This document shows positions 30,139 to 38,627 of a stretch of DNA of 64,000 bases, in pieces. Both the position numbers and the translations under genes were made by a program. This stretch comes from JAOPZW01 sp963764585 (GTDB taxonomy: Bacteria; Actinomycetota; Thermoleophilia; Solirubrobacterales; Solirubrobacteraceae). The first letter of the stretch is position 1. Each line of letters starts with the position of its first letter. The stretch lies in assembly GCA_963764585.1 (NCBI GenBank), contig CAVXTB010000012.1, positions 235,357-299,356 on the forward strand, given 5' to 3'. The notes under the pieces were generated by a model. The model worked only from the letters and a program-made list of their open reading frames with translations, was not told the DNA's origin and did no database searches.

Positions 30139-30576
30139 GTGCCGCCCGCCGCCAGTACGACAGCCAAGCCGCACGGGCACTTCCTCGCCGCAGAGGCCGG
30201 CGAGCTGGCGGGTGTCTCGGGGACCACGATCGGCCAGTGGGCGCGGCGCGGGCTCATCCGCTCCTCGGTCTCCGACGAGGAGCCGCGGGTCTACAGCGTC
30301 GAGGACGTCGCCGAGGCCGCGGTGGTGCGCGCCCTGCTCGAGCGCGGCGTGCGCCACGCCGACGTCCATCGCCTGATCGCGCGCCTCGGCCCCTACGGCG
30401 AGTGGCCGCTCAGCCAGGCCGCGCTGGCGACGACCAACGACGACGGCGCACCGCTCATCGTCCTGCGCGAGGACGAGGGCGACTGGGTCCTCACCGCGCG
30501 CGGCTGGCAGCGCCCCGCGGCGCCGCTGAAGCTGCGCGAGGTCCGCCTGCGCCTGAGCCGCCGCCCGGCCGCCTAG
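30139..30576 (+). CDS. MerR-like DNA-binding protein
   Basis: A 145-residue protein with a MerR-type winged helix near the N-terminus: LAAEAGELAGVSGTTIGQWARRGLIRSS, then EEPRVYSVEDVAEAAVVRALLERGVRHADVHRLI. The rest (SQAALATTNDDGAPLIVLRE, WVLTARGWQRP) is a small unassigned sensor-like domain. GTG 30139 is the only start that keeps the HTH. It is divergent from rpsO with a 23-base gap and convergent with the SDR gene (four-base overlap). Confidence 0.75.
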   Translation: MPPAASTTAKPHGHFLAAEAGELAGVSGTTIGQWARRGLIRSSVSDEEPRVYSVEDVAEAAVVRALLERGVRHADVHRLIARLGPYGEWPLSQAALATTNDDGAPLIVLREDEGDWVLTARGWQRPAAPLKLREVRLRLSRRPAA

Positions 30577-31334
30577 CCGCAGGCCATCGCGCCGGCGTCC
30601 ACCGACAGCGCGATGCCGGTCACGAACGACGAGCGATCCGAGATCAGCCACACGACCGATTCGGCCACCTCGGCGGGCTCGCCGAAGCGCGCCATCGCCT
30701 GGGGCGCGAGCAGCTCCTGCTGGCGCTCGGGCGACAGGATGTCCATCATCGCCGTGCGGATCGCGGCCGGGCACACGCAGTTGACCCGCACGCCGTCGTT
30801 GGCGTGCTCGACCGCGGCGGCGCGCGTCAGCCCGACGACCCCGTGCTTGCTGGCGATGTAGGCGGCCAGCGACGGCACCGCGACGAGCCCGGCGAGCGAG
30901 GCGGTGTTGACGATCGACCCGCCGCCGTGCTCGAGCATCCGCGGGATCTGGTGCTTCATGCCCAGCCAGACGCCCTTGAGGTTGACCGCGATGACGCGGT
31001 CGAAGTCGGCCTCGTCGGTGCCGACGATCGTGTCCTGCAGCTCGACGCCGGCGTTGTTGTGGGCGAAGTCGAGGTGCCCGAAGGCCTTGAGCGTGGCGTC
31101 GACGACGGCGCGGCAGTCGTCCTCGACGCTGACGTCGCCGGCCACGAAGGCCGCGTGGCCGCCGTCCTGCTCGATCAGCCGCACCGTCTCCTCGCCGTCC
31201 GCCCGGCGCGACTGGAGGTCGGTGACCATGACGCCGGCGGCGCCCTCGCGCGCGAGCGCGAGCGCCGTGGCGCGTCCGATCCCGCCCGCCGCGCCGGTCA
31301 CCAACCCGGCCTTGCCCTCCACCAGCCCCGGCAT
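30573..31334 (-). CDS. Short-chain dehydrogenase/reductase
   Basis: A 253-residue classical SDR: cofactor motif TGAAGGIG, DVSVEDD, NNAGVELQD, catalytic Ser in IVNTASLAGL and YxxxK in YIASKHGVVGLT, and the C-terminal GIALSVDAG. The acidic residue after beta2 (MVTDLQSR) favours NAD(H). Closest in style to 3-oxoacyl-ACP reductase-like or glucose-dehydrogenase-like SDRs; substrate cannot be assigned. Thirteen bases downstream of it lies the end of ribF, on the same strand. Confidence 0.9.
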   Translation of the reverse strand: MPGLVEGKAGLVTGAAGGIGRATALALAREGAAGVMVTDLQSRRADGEETVRLIEQDGGHAAFVAGDVSVEDDCRAVVDATLKAFGHLDFAHNNAGVELQDTIVGTDEADFDRVIAVNLKGVWLGMKHQIPRMLEHGGGSIVNTASLAGLVAVPSLAAYIASKHGVVGLTRAAAVEHANDGVRVNCVCPAAIRTAMMDILSPERQQELLAPQAMARFGEPAEVAESVVWLISDRSSFVTGIALSVDAGAMACG

Positions 31335-31347
31335 CTCGCCTCCTGTG

Positions 31348-32229
31348 TCAGGCCGCGATGGCCCTGGTCTCCTCGACGTCGCGACCCATCTGCTCGATGA
31401 GGGCCTCGACGGACTCGAAGCGCTTCTCGCCGCGCAGGCGCTTGAGGAACTCGACGCGCAGCTGCGAGCCGTAGAGGTCGCCGTCGAAGTCCACGAGGAA
31501 CGCCTCGATGAGCTCGCCCCGGCCGGTGACGAACATCGGCCGCACGCCGACGTTGGTCGCCGCCACGTGCACGACGCCGTCGGCGGTCTGCGCGCGGCAG
31601 GCGTAGACGCCGTGGCCGGGGACGACGTAGCCGTCCTGAGGGACGAGGTTGGCCGTCGGAAAGCCGAGCGTGCGCCCGCGCCGGTCGCCCTGGACGACCT
31701 CGCCGGTGACGGTGAACGGCGCGCCCAGCAGCTTGTCGGCGTACTCGAGCGCGCCGCCGAGCACGAGCCCGCGGATGTGGCTGGACGACACGACCTCGCC
31801 GTCGACCTCCAGCAGCGCGGTGACGCGCGTCTGGAAGCGATCGTCCGCGCGCAGCAGCACCTGGTCGCCGGCGGCCTTGTGGCCGAAGCGGAAGTTCTCC
31901 CCCACGCTGACGTGCTCGGCGCGCAGGGCGCCGACGAGGACGTCGTCGATGAAGCTCTGCGCGCTGTGCGACGCGAACTCGGCGTCGAACGGGATCACGA
32001 CGAGCTCCTGGACGCCGAGCTCGCCGATGAGCTCGGTCTTGCGCGCGAGGGTGGTCAGCAGGCGCGGCGCGCCGCCGGGGGCGACCACGGCGGCGGGGTG
32101 CGGGTCGAAGGTGACGACCGTGTCGGCGCCGCGGATGACCTCGCGGTGGCCGAGATGGACGCCGTCGAACGTGCCGACAGCGACCCGGCGCGGGCGGGGC
32201 TGCACTTCGGGGAGCGACGTGACCTTCAC
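31348..32229 (-). CDS. ribF: Riboflavin kinase / FAD synthetase
   Basis: A 293-residue bifunctional enzyme making FMN and FAD. N-terminal nucleotidyltransferase: VAVGTFDGVHLGHREVI and VSSSHIRGLVLGG; the C-terminal kinase has GRTLGFPTANLVP, the Mg/ATP PTAN motif, and AFLVDFDGDLYG. A little short in the N-terminal domain (about 305-330 is common). GTG overlaps the truB stop; the truB-ribF pairing is a conserved arrangement. Confidence 0.94.
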   Translation of the reverse strand: MKVTSLPEVQPRPRRVAVGTFDGVHLGHREVIRGADTVVTFDPHPAAVVAPGGAPRLLTTLARKTELIGELGVQELVVIPFDAEFASHSAQSFIDDVLVGALRAEHVSVGENFRFGHKAAGDQVLLRADDRFQTRVTALLEVDGEVVSSSHIRGLVLGGALEYADKLLGAPFTVTGEVVQGDRRGRTLGFPTANLVPQDGYVVPGHGVYACRAQTADGVVHVAATNVGVRPMFVTGRGELIEAFLVDFDGDLYGSQLRVEFLKRLRGEKRFESVEALIEQMGRDVEETRAIAA

Positions 32230-33017
32230 CCGCGGAAGCCTACGACGGGCTTCAGCAGGCCGTCCTCGCGCGGCTGCGCGATCGCGACCGGACCGTCGGC
32301 GTCGGCGAGCAGGACGTGCTCGGCGTCGGCTTCGCCGGGGATCGCCTGGCCGTGGCCGGCGCGCCAGGCGGCGTCGGCGTCGAGGTCGATGCGCGGCAGG
32401 AAGGCCAGCGCGTCGGCGAGGGGCAGCACGCGCTCGGGGTCGGCGTCCTCGACGGAGAACGGGCCGATCCGCGTGCGGCGCAGCTCGACGCAGTAGGCGT
32501 CGCCGAGCTCGGCGATCAGCGAGCGGATGTAGGTGCCGGCCGAGCACTCGACGAGGAACTCGGCGCGATCGCCCTCCCGCGAGAGCAGCTCGAAGCGGTA
32601 CACGGTCACCTCCCTCGGTGCCATCTCGAACTGCTCCCCGGCGCGGGCGCGCTCATAGGCCTTGCGGCCCTGCACGCGGACCGCGGACCAGATCGGTGGC
32701 CGCTGCATGATCGTGCCGGTCGGCAACGCGAGATCGAGCGATGGGACGCGCCCGGTCTCGGTGATCTCGCCCTCCGGATCGCCCGTCGTCGAGATCGCGC
32801 CGAGCCGCGCGACCGTCACGTACTCCTTGGGCAGGGCCATCAGGAAGCGCTGCACGCGGCGCGCGCGGCCGACGAGCACGAGCAGCAGGCCCGTCGCGAA
32901 CGGGTCCAGCGTGCCGGCATGGCCGGCCTTGCGGATGCCGAGCGCGCGGCGCGTGGCCAGCGTCAGATCGTGCGAGGTCTTGCCCGCCGGCTTGTCGACG
33001 AGGACGAGGCCGTCCAT
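32226..33017 (-). CDS. truB: tRNA pseudouridine-55 synthase
   Basis: A 263-residue enzyme forming pseudouridine 55 in the tRNA T-loop. MDGLVLVDKPAGKTSHDL is the family start; the catalytic Asp is in GHAGTLDPFATGLL; YVTVARLGAISTTGDPEG and CSAGTYIRSLIAELG complete the signature. It lies in the classic nusA-infB-rbfA-nrnA-truB-ribF order. Confidence 0.96.
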   Translation of the reverse strand: MDGLVLVDKPAGKTSHDLTLATRRALGIRKAGHAGTLDPFATGLLLVLVGRARRVQRFLMALPKEYVTVARLGAISTTGDPEGEITETGRVPSLDLALPTGTIMQRPPIWSAVRVQGRKAYERARAGEQFEMAPREVTVYRFELLSREGDRAEFLVECSAGTYIRSLIAELGDAYCVELRRTRIGPFSVEDADPERVLPLADALAFLPRIDLDADAAWRAGHGQAIPGEADAEHVLLADADGPVAIAQPREDGLLKPVVGFRG

Positions 33018-33037
33018 TGCAGCCGCGCCGCCGGCCA

Positions 33038-34030
33038 CTACAGCTGCGCGGCCACCTGCTTGCGCAGGAAGCTGACCAGCTCCTCCTCGGACATCTCCGT
33101 GGCGAAGCCGGCCGCCTGGCGGTGGCCGCCACCGCCGCCGGCGCGCGCGATGACCGAGACGTCGACGCCGCCGTCGGTGGCGCGCAGCGAGACCTTGCGC
33201 CGGCTGCGGGCGCCGTCGCCCATCAGCTCGCGCGCCAGGGCGGCGACCTTCGTGCCCTCGACCGAGCGCAGGTGGTCGATGATGCCCTCCGAGTAGCTGT
33301 CCTCGGCGCCGGAGAGGCGGAAGTCGTCGCGCGTGAGGCGCGTGAAGGTGAGCCGGCCGTCGTCGTAACGCTCGACGTGGGCCAGCGCGCGCGCCAGCAG
33401 CTCGAGCTTGGCGTAGGGCATGCCCTCGTACAGCCGGCGGTAGATGCCGTGGACGTCGACGCCGGCGTCGATGAGCTCGCCGGCCATGAGGTGCGCGCGC
33501 ACGCCGGTGTTCTCGTACATGAACTTGCCGGTGTCGGTGACCAGGCCGACGTACAGCGCCTCGGCGATCTCGATCGTCGGCTCGACCTGCAGCGCGCGCA
33601 TGAGGTCCCAGACGATCTCGGCCGTGCACGACGCGTCCTCGACCACGTGGTTGACCGTGCCGAAGCGCGTGTTGTCGTGGTGGTGGTCGATGTTGAGGAT
33701 GTGCGCCTCTTCGCGCTTGAAGGCGCCGACCGGGTTGCGGTCGATGTTGCCGCAGTCCAGGAAGACGATCGTGCGCTCGGCGAGGTCGTCGGGCAGCGTG
33801 CTCTGCAGGCCGTCGAGCTCGAAGAAGCGGTACTCGTAGGGCAGCGGGAACTCGTCGGAGGCCATGAACATCACCGAGTCCTTGCCCAGGGCGAGCAGGA
33901 CGCGGTGCATGCCGACGAGCGACCCGAGCGCGTCGCCGTCGGGGTTCTCGTGGGTGACGAGCACGAACCGCGACGCGTCGCGGAACTCGTCGAGCACCTC
34001 CTGCCGCGTGTCGGCCTCCACCGTGCTCAC
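33038..34030 (-). CDS. nrnA: NrnA-like DHH/DHHA1 phosphoesterase
   Basis: A 330-residue phosphodiesterase that degrades nanoRNAs and/or dephosphorylates pAp, and in some bacteria hydrolyses c-di-AMP products. DHH motifs: VTHENPDGDALGS, LDCGNIDRN, NIDHHHDNTRFG and GLVTDTGKFM; the DHHA1 glycine motif is RAGGGGGHRQAAG. GTG start overlaps the rbfA stop. Its place between rbfA and truB is conserved in Actinobacteria and Firmicutes. Confidence 0.94.
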   Translation of the reverse strand: MSTVEADTRQEVLDEFRDASRFVLVTHENPDGDALGSLVGMHRVLLALGKDSVMFMASDEFPLPYEYRFFELDGLQSTLPDDLAERTIVFLDCGNIDRNPVGAFKREEAHILNIDHHHDNTRFGTVNHVVEDASCTAEIVWDLMRALQVEPTIEIAEALYVGLVTDTGKFMYENTGVRAHLMAGELIDAGVDVHGIYRRLYEGMPYAKLELLARALAHVERYDDGRLTFTRLTRDDFRLSGAEDSYSEGIIDHLRSVEGTKVAALARELMGDGARSRRKVSLRATDGGVDVSVIARAGGGGGHRQAAGFATEMSEEELVSFLRKQVAAQL

Positions 34031-34374
34031 GGGGAGCCCTCCTGCTCGCTCATGAGCTGCTCCAAACGCTGCGCGCGCGCCGCCGTGTCGTCGTGGACGA
34101 ACTGCAGCGCCGGCGTGTTCTTCAGGCGCAGCTCGCTGCCGACGCGGCCCTGCAGGAAGCCGTGCGCGGACGCGAGGCCCTCCAGCGAGGCGGTGACGGC
34201 CTCGTCGTCTCCGAGGATGCTCACGTACACGCGAGCATGGCGCAGGTCGGGGCTGGTCTTGACGTCCGTGACAGTGACGAATCCCACGCGGGGGTCCTTC
34301 AGATCATGGCTGAGCACGTCGCTGAGGACCTCTCTCATGGCCTCATCGACACGTCGCATCCTCTCGCCGGTCAT
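34027..34374 (-). CDS. rbfA: Ribosome-binding factor A
   Basis: A 115-residue KH-type 30S maturation and cold-adaptation factor. MTGERMRRVDEAMREVLSD, DPRVGFVTVTDVKTSPDLRH and the helix-kink-helix AYVS-type RVYVSILG are characteristic. ATG overlaps the DUF503 stop (ATGA); the stop overlaps nrnA. Confidence 0.94.
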   Translation of the reverse strand: MTGERMRRVDEAMREVLSDVLSHDLKDPRVGFVTVTDVKTSPDLRHARVYVSILGDDEAVTASLEGLASAHGFLQGRVGSELRLKNTPALQFVHDDTAARAQRLEQLMSEQEGSP

Positions 34375-34685
34375 CCTATCCCTCCCGCGTCCTCGAACGA
34401 GGTCAGGCTTCGTTCTACGCGCACGCCTTCCGGATAGCGGCCAAGCAGCCACTCCTCGACGTGGTCGGTCGCCTGCTGCAGCTGCTTGAGAGATCCGCTG
34501 GTCAGCGCGCCCGCGAGCGTCGCGCGCTGCCACGTGTCCTGCCCGTCGACCTCGGACACCGCGACCCCCAGCCGCGTGCGCAGCTGCGCCTTGACGGACG
34601 AGAGCTCCTTGCGCTTGGACTTCAGGCTCTCGGAGTCGGGGAAGTGCAGATGGATGAGCAGCAGAGCGACGTAGGCGTGAGGCAC
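34371..34685 (-). CDS. DUF503 family protein
   Basis: A 104-residue DUF503 protein, typical of infB-rbfA clusters: VALLLIHLHFPDSESLKSKR is the signature opening, followed by LRTRLGVAVSEVDGQDTWQR and a C-terminal helix. Function unknown; proximity to ribosome-assembly genes suggests a translation role. GTG 34685 lies nine bases after a TACCTT hexamer (34695-34700), so here the gene, and probably rbfA to ribF, has its own promoter rather than relying on infB readthrough. Confidence 0.88.
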   Translation of the reverse strand: MPHAYVALLLIHLHFPDSESLKSKRKELSSVKAQLRTRLGVAVSEVDGQDTWQRATLAGALTSGSLKQLQQATDHVEEWLLGRYPEGVRVERSLTSFEDAGGIG

Positions 34686-34694
34686 GGCACATCG

Positions 34695-34700
34695 AAGGTA
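34695..34700 (-). promoter_or_regulatory. -10 hexamer of DUF503-rbfA unit
   Basis: TACCTT on the minus strand, nine bases from GTG 34685. A possible divergent TAGCGT (34699-34704) for the broken phosphotransferase shares its last two bases, so the two promoters overlap. Confidence 0.45.
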
Positions 34701-34712
34701 GCGTGCCGCTCG

Positions 34713-35165
34713 TTGGACGCAGCGCCCGATCACGCCCAAGCGGCGCTGGCCGCCGCCCGCAGCGCCGGTCTTGCCCTCGATCGCGCCGAGGTGGTGGCGG
34801 TCGCGGCGAACGTGCTCGTCCGTCTCGACCCCGGTCCGATCGCCGCTCGCCTGACCGGCGCGACCGCGCCGTTTCGCGACTCGCCGCGTTCCTCGGACGC
34901 GAGGCAGCGCTGGCCGCGGCGCTCGCCGAGGCCGGCGCGCCGGTGCTGGCACCGCTGGCCGGGCCACTGCGGGCCGGCGGGCGGGTCGTCACGCTGTGGC
35001 CGTGGGTCGACGCCGCGCCGGCGGGCGACGCGGCCGCTGCGGGCCGGGCGCTGCGGGCGTGCCACGCCGCGCTGCTCGGCGTCGACAACGCGCCGTTCGA
35101 GCCGCTCGGGATGCTAGGCGAGGCGCGGCGGCTGGCGACGCGGGAGGTGCGTTCCGGGGCGCGGG
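34713..35165 (+). pseudogene. Phosphotransferase (APH family) N-terminal remnant
   Basis: From TTG 34713 the reading LDAAPDHAQAALAAARSAGL, then VLVRLDPGPIAARLTGATA matches the N-terminus of actinobacterial aminoglycoside-phosphotransferase-like proteins. Near 34860 the frame changes and continues as RLAAFLGREAALAAALAEAG, APVLAPLAGPL, VTLWPWVDAA and GRALRACHAALLGVD. The remnant stops making sense around 35165, before any HGD catalytic loop; a full protein would be about twice as long. Frameshift plus loss of the catalytic half means it is not functional. The missing half is replaced by the inverted repeats downstream. Confidence 0.65.
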
Positions 35166-35595
35166 GAGCCGGAGGCGCTGGCGTTGCGGCTGCGGTGGCT
35201 TCGCGAGTTTCGCGGCGACGCACTGCCAGGGCACTGAGGGATCGGGTCCCGGCGCCCGCGGTCGGTGAGTGGTCGATTGGTGTTGCGGGAGGCTGTTGCA
35301 CAAGCGCATCCAAAGAGCTTCGGTACGTCGAACTGTGATGGGAGACGGATCGCGATCTATCGCTCAGACGGCCGAATCTCGTCCCACTTGTCGGCCGATA
35401 TACGGCCGCCCTGAGCGATAGATCGCGATCCGTCTCCCATCACAATTCGAGGCACCGGACTCTGTCGGGTGGGCTTGTGCAACAGCCTCAGGACAACAGC
35501 AATCGACCACGCTTGCGCGCGACCCCCAGCGGCCGCGCCCACTCACCCTCAGTGCCAAAGAGCGCCGCGCGGCGCCGCAAGCGCCACAGGCAGCC
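35166..35595. other. Non-coding insert between infB and DUF503
   Basis: About 430 bases without a credible gene. It holds the palindrome described separately and weaker flanking pairing such as GCGCTGGCGTTGCGG against a complement near 35580. A 27-codon frame starting MGDGSRSIAQ occurs on each strand, but only because the arms are mirror copies. GC is clearly lower around 35330-35480. Confidence 0.6.
35269..35510. repeat. Large imperfect palindrome / MITE-like element
   Basis: Two diverged copies of one sequence face each other. The inner arms are a perfect 34-bp inverted repeat (35334-35367 and 35411-35444) around a 43-bp centre. Further out are a perfect 17-bp pair GAGGCTGTTGCACAAGC (35289-35305; complement 35473-35489) and an 11-bp pair GTGGTCGATTG (35269-35279; complement 35500-35510). 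Partial pairing continues to GGCACTGAGGG (35230-35240; complement 35546-35556). The 17-bp arms look like IS terminal repeats, but there is no transposase and no clear target duplication. RNA across it would fold into a very long hairpin. Confidence 0.8.
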
Positions 35596-38379
35596 CTACG
35601 CCAGCGCCCGCTCCACCTGCCGCGTCTCGTACACCTCGAGCACGTCGCCCTCCTTGATGTCCTGGTAGTTGGCCAGGACGATGCCGCACTCGTAGCCGGT
35701 CGCGACCTCGCGGACGTCGTCGTTGAAGCGCTTGAGCGATGCGATCGTGGTGTCGTAGATGACGGTGCCGTCGCGCACGATGCGGACCTTGGCGCCGCGG
35801 GTGACGTGGCCGTCGGTGACGTAGCAGCCGGCGATCGTGCCCACGCGCGAGGCGCGGAAGGTCTGGCGCACCTCGACGGTGCCGACGGTCTCCTCGACTT
35901 CGGCGGGGGCGAGCATGCCGGTCATCGCGTCGCGCAGGTCGTCGAGCGCCTGGTAGATGACCGAGTACGTCCGGATCTCGACGCCCTCGCGGTCGGCGAC
36001 CTGGCGCGCGTCGCCCACCGGGCGCACGTTGAAGCCCAGCACGACCGCGTCGGATGCGGCCGCGAGCATGACGTCGGACTCGGTGATGCCGCCGACGCCG
36101 GAGCTGAGGATGTTGACGTGGATCTCGTCCTGGGGCAGCTTGGCGATCTCGTCCTCGAAGGCCTCCAGCGAGCCCGACACGTCGGCCTTGAGCACGAGGT
36201 CGAGCTCCTGGACCTCGCCCTGCTGGATGCCCTTGAAGATGTCCTCGAAGGAGACCTTGCGCCCGGCGCGGCGCGCCTGGGCCTCGTTGCGCAGGCGGAC
36301 CGCGCGCTCGTTGGCCTGCTGGCGCGCGGCGCGGTCGTTGTCGACGACGCGCGCGAACTCGCCGGCGTCGGGGACGCCGTCGAAGCCGAGCACCTCGACC
36401 GGGTCGCCGGGCACCGCCTCGTCGACGCGCTTGCCGCTGTAGTCGGTCATGGCGCGCACCTTGCCCCAGTGCGAGCCGGCGACCAGCGCGTCGCCGACGT
36501 GCAGGGTGCCGCGCTGGATGAGCAGCGTCACCACGGGGCCGCGGCCGGGGTCGAGCTTGGACTCGATGACCACGCCGCTGGCCTCGGCACCGGGGTTGGC
36601 CTCGAGCTCCTCGAGCTCGGCGACGACGAGGATCGTGTCGAGCAGGTCCTCGAGCCCCTGCTGGGTCTTAGCGGAGACGTCGACGAACTCGGTGTCGCCT
36701 CCCCACTCCGACGGCTGCAGGTTCAGCTGCGTCATCTCCGTGCGCACGCGCGTGGGGTCGGCGCCCTCCTTGTCGACCTTGTTGACCGCGACGAGGATCG
36801 GGACGTCGGCGGCGCGGGAGTGGTCGACCGCCTCGCGGGTCTGCGGCATGACGCCGTCGTCGGCGGCCACCACGACGACCGAGATGTCTGCGACCTGGCC
36901 GCCGCGGGCGCGCATGGCCGTGAAGGCCTCGTGGCCCGGCGTGTCCAGGAAGGTGATCGTCTTTTCGCCGTGGTGGACCTGGTAGGCGCCGATGTGCTGC
37001 GTGATGCCGCCGGCCTCGCCCGAGGCGACCTCGGTCTTGCGGATGGCGTCCAGCAGCGACGTCTTGCCGTGGTCGACGTGGCCCATGATCGTGACGACCG
37101 GCGGGCGCTCGACGAGATCCTCGTCGGCGTCCTCGAAGACGGCCTCGTCCTCGGCCTCCTCGTCGGCGTGGACGACCTCGACCTCCTTGCCGAACTCCTC
37201 GGCCAGGATGGCGATCGCCTCGTCGGAGAGGGTCTGCGTGAGGGTGACCATCTCCCCCATGCTCATGAGCTTCTTGATGATGTCGGCGACCGCGATGCCG
37301 AGGTACTCCGCGACGTCGCGCACGGTCGAGCCGGAGTTGATGCGGACGACGTCGGTGCGGCTCAGCGCGTTGGCCTCGAGCGGCGCCGCGATCTCCTCGA
37401 GCACCTCGCGCCGGCGACGGCCGCGGCTGCGGCGGCCGGGCCGCCGGCCCGGGGGGCCTCCGCCAGGCGGGCCGCCGGGGCCGCCGGGACCACCGGGCCC
37501 GCCGGGGCCCTGACGCCGCGACGCCTGCGAATCGATGACGACGCGCCGGCGTCCGCCGCCGGGGCCGCCCTCGTCGCGCAGGCCGCCGCGCGACGGGCGC
37601 GAAGGCTTGGACTGGGTCTCGTCGCGCGTGGGCCGCTTGGGCTCCTCGGGCTGAGCGATGATCTTCGGGCCGGTCCCGGGTGCGGGACGCTCGCCGCGAT
37701 CGACGATCTTGGGGCCGCGCTGGCGCTCGGGTGCTGCGGGCTCCTCGGCGGCGGCCGGCGCCTCCTTCTCGGGCGCGGGCGGCTGCGCGGGCTCGGGCGC
37801 CTTGGGCTCGGCCGCAGGCGGCGCGGGCGCAGCGGCCGCCGCGGGCGCCGGCTCGGGCTCGGGCTCGGGAGCCTTCGGCGCGGGCGGCGCCTCCACCGGC
37901 GCGGGCGCGGGCGGCTCGGCCGGCGGCGCGGGCTGGCGCGCGGCCGGTGGCGGCGGCGCCGGCGCGGGCCGCGGCGCGGGCTGGGCCGAGGGGCGCGGCG
38001 GCATCGGCGGCCGCGGGAAGTCCTCCTCCTGGCGGCGCGTCGGGACCTTCAGCGGCGGCCCGTCGGGCTCGAAGATGCGGCGGGTGCGCTGCGCGGGGGC
38101 GCCGCCGGCCTGGCCTGGCCGGGCGGGCGCGCCGGGCCGCTGCGCGGGTGCGCCGGGGCGCTGCTGGGCGGCCGCGCGCTGCTGGGCCGGCGCCTGGCGC
38201 GCGGCGGCCGGCGCTGCGGGGGCAGCGCCGTTGCCGCCGAGGGCGCGCAACGCATCGGCCTCCTCCACCGTCGAGGCGGCGGCCGTCACGTCCATGCCCG
38301 CGGCGCGCAGCTTGGTGAGCACGTCCGCACTGGACATGCCCTGCTCCTTGGCGATCTCGTGCACGCGCTTCTTGGCCAT
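35596..38379 (-). CDS. infB: Translation initiation factor IF-2
   Basis: A 927-residue GTPase delivering initiator tRNA to the 30S subunit. N-terminal IF2N motif MAKKRVHEIAKEQGMSSADV, then a long Pro/Ala/Gly linker (about 50-325) including repeated GGPGGP, a second IF2N (residues about 345-395), and the G domain: GHVDHGKTSLLDAIR (about 433), DTPGHEAF, NKVDKEGADP and a DVSAKT box, followed by domains II-IV. ATG 38379 forms a TGATG junction with ylxR. The linker is long but normal for high-GC Actinobacteria. Confidence 0.97.
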   Translation of the reverse strand: MAKKRVHEIAKEQGMSSADVLTKLRAAGMDVTAAASTVEEADALRALGGNGAAPAAPAAARQAPAQQRAAAQQRPGAPAQRPGAPARPGQAGGAPAQRTRRIFEPDGPPLKVPTRRQEEDFPRPPMPPRPSAQPAPRPAPAPPPPAARQPAPPAEPPAPAPVEAPPAPKAPEPEPEPAPAAAAAPAPPAAEPKAPEPAQPPAPEKEAPAAAEEPAAPERQRGPKIVDRGERPAPGTGPKIIAQPEEPKRPTRDETQSKPSRPSRGGLRDEGGPGGGRRRVVIDSQASRRQGPGGPGGPGGPGGPPGGGPPGRRPGRRSRGRRRREVLEEIAAPLEANALSRTDVVRINSGSTVRDVAEYLGIAVADIIKKLMSMGEMVTLTQTLSDEAIAILAEEFGKEVEVVHADEEAEDEAVFEDADEDLVERPPVVTIMGHVDHGKTSLLDAIRKTEVASGEAGGITQHIGAYQVHHGEKTITFLDTPGHEAFTAMRARGGQVADISVVVVAADDGVMPQTREAVDHSRAADVPILVAVNKVDKEGADPTRVRTEMTQLNLQPSEWGGDTEFVDVSAKTQQGLEDLLDTILVVAELEELEANPGAEASGVVIESKLDPGRGPVVTLLIQRGTLHVGDALVAGSHWGKVRAMTDYSGKRVDEAVPGDPVEVLGFDGVPDAGEFARVVDNDRAARQQANERAVRLRNEAQARRAGRKVSFEDIFKGIQQGEVQELDLVLKADVSGSLEAFEDEIAKLPQDEIHVNILSSGVGGITESDVMLAAASDAVVLGFNVRPVGDARQVADREGVEIRTYSVIYQALDDLRDAMTGMLAPAEVEETVGTVEVRQTFRASRVGTIAGCYVTDGHVTRGAKVRIVRDGTVIYDTTIASLKRFNDDVREVATGYECGIVLANYQDIKEGDVLEVYETRQVERALA

Positions 38380-38627
38380 CAGCACACCGATTCTACGAGG
38401 TCGTCGTCAACGGACACGGCGCGGCGGAAGGCACGGCCGAAGGCGCGGCGGTCGATCGCGTCCCGCGCGCACGCGGGACCGCAGACATAGGCACCGCGCC
38501 CCGGGAGCGACGCCGAAGGGTCGGCGACGACGCGATCGCCGATGACGGCGACGCGACGCAGCGTCGCCTTGGGGGCGCGACGTCCGCAGGCCACGCAGCG
38601 GCGCTCGGGAGTGCGCGCCGGCCCTAT
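38379..38627 (-). CDS. ylxR: YlxR (DUF448) RNA-binding protein, apparent AUA start
   Basis: About 82 residues. RRCVACGRRAPKATLRRVAV is the DUF448 signature, continuing DRVVADPSASLPGRGAYVC and ending DLVESVC. YlxR sits between nusA and infB in most bacteria; some family members bind RNase P or RNA. No ATG, GTG, TTG or CTG occurs in frame for at least 25 codons upstream of the motif. The best candidate is ATA 38625-38627, eight bases after AGAGGAG, overlapping the nusA stop as ATAG, just as other genes here overlap as ATGA. The first GTG inside the frame would cut off the first Cys. Confidence 0.8.
   Translation of the reverse strand: MGPARTPERRCVACGRRAPKATLRRVAVIGDRVVADPSASLPGRGAYVCGPACARDAIDRRAFGRAFRRAVSVDDDLVESVC

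Noticed and set aside
35338..35444. 27-residue peptide (MGDGSRSIAQ...) encoded on both strands of the palindrome
   Set aside because: The symmetry of the inverted repeat forces both frames; there is no ribosome site and the C-terminal halves differ.
37440..37520. GGPGGP repeats in infB as a minisatellite
   Set aside because: Units are irregular Gly/Pro codons typical of IF-2 linkers in high-GC bacteria, without a fixed period.
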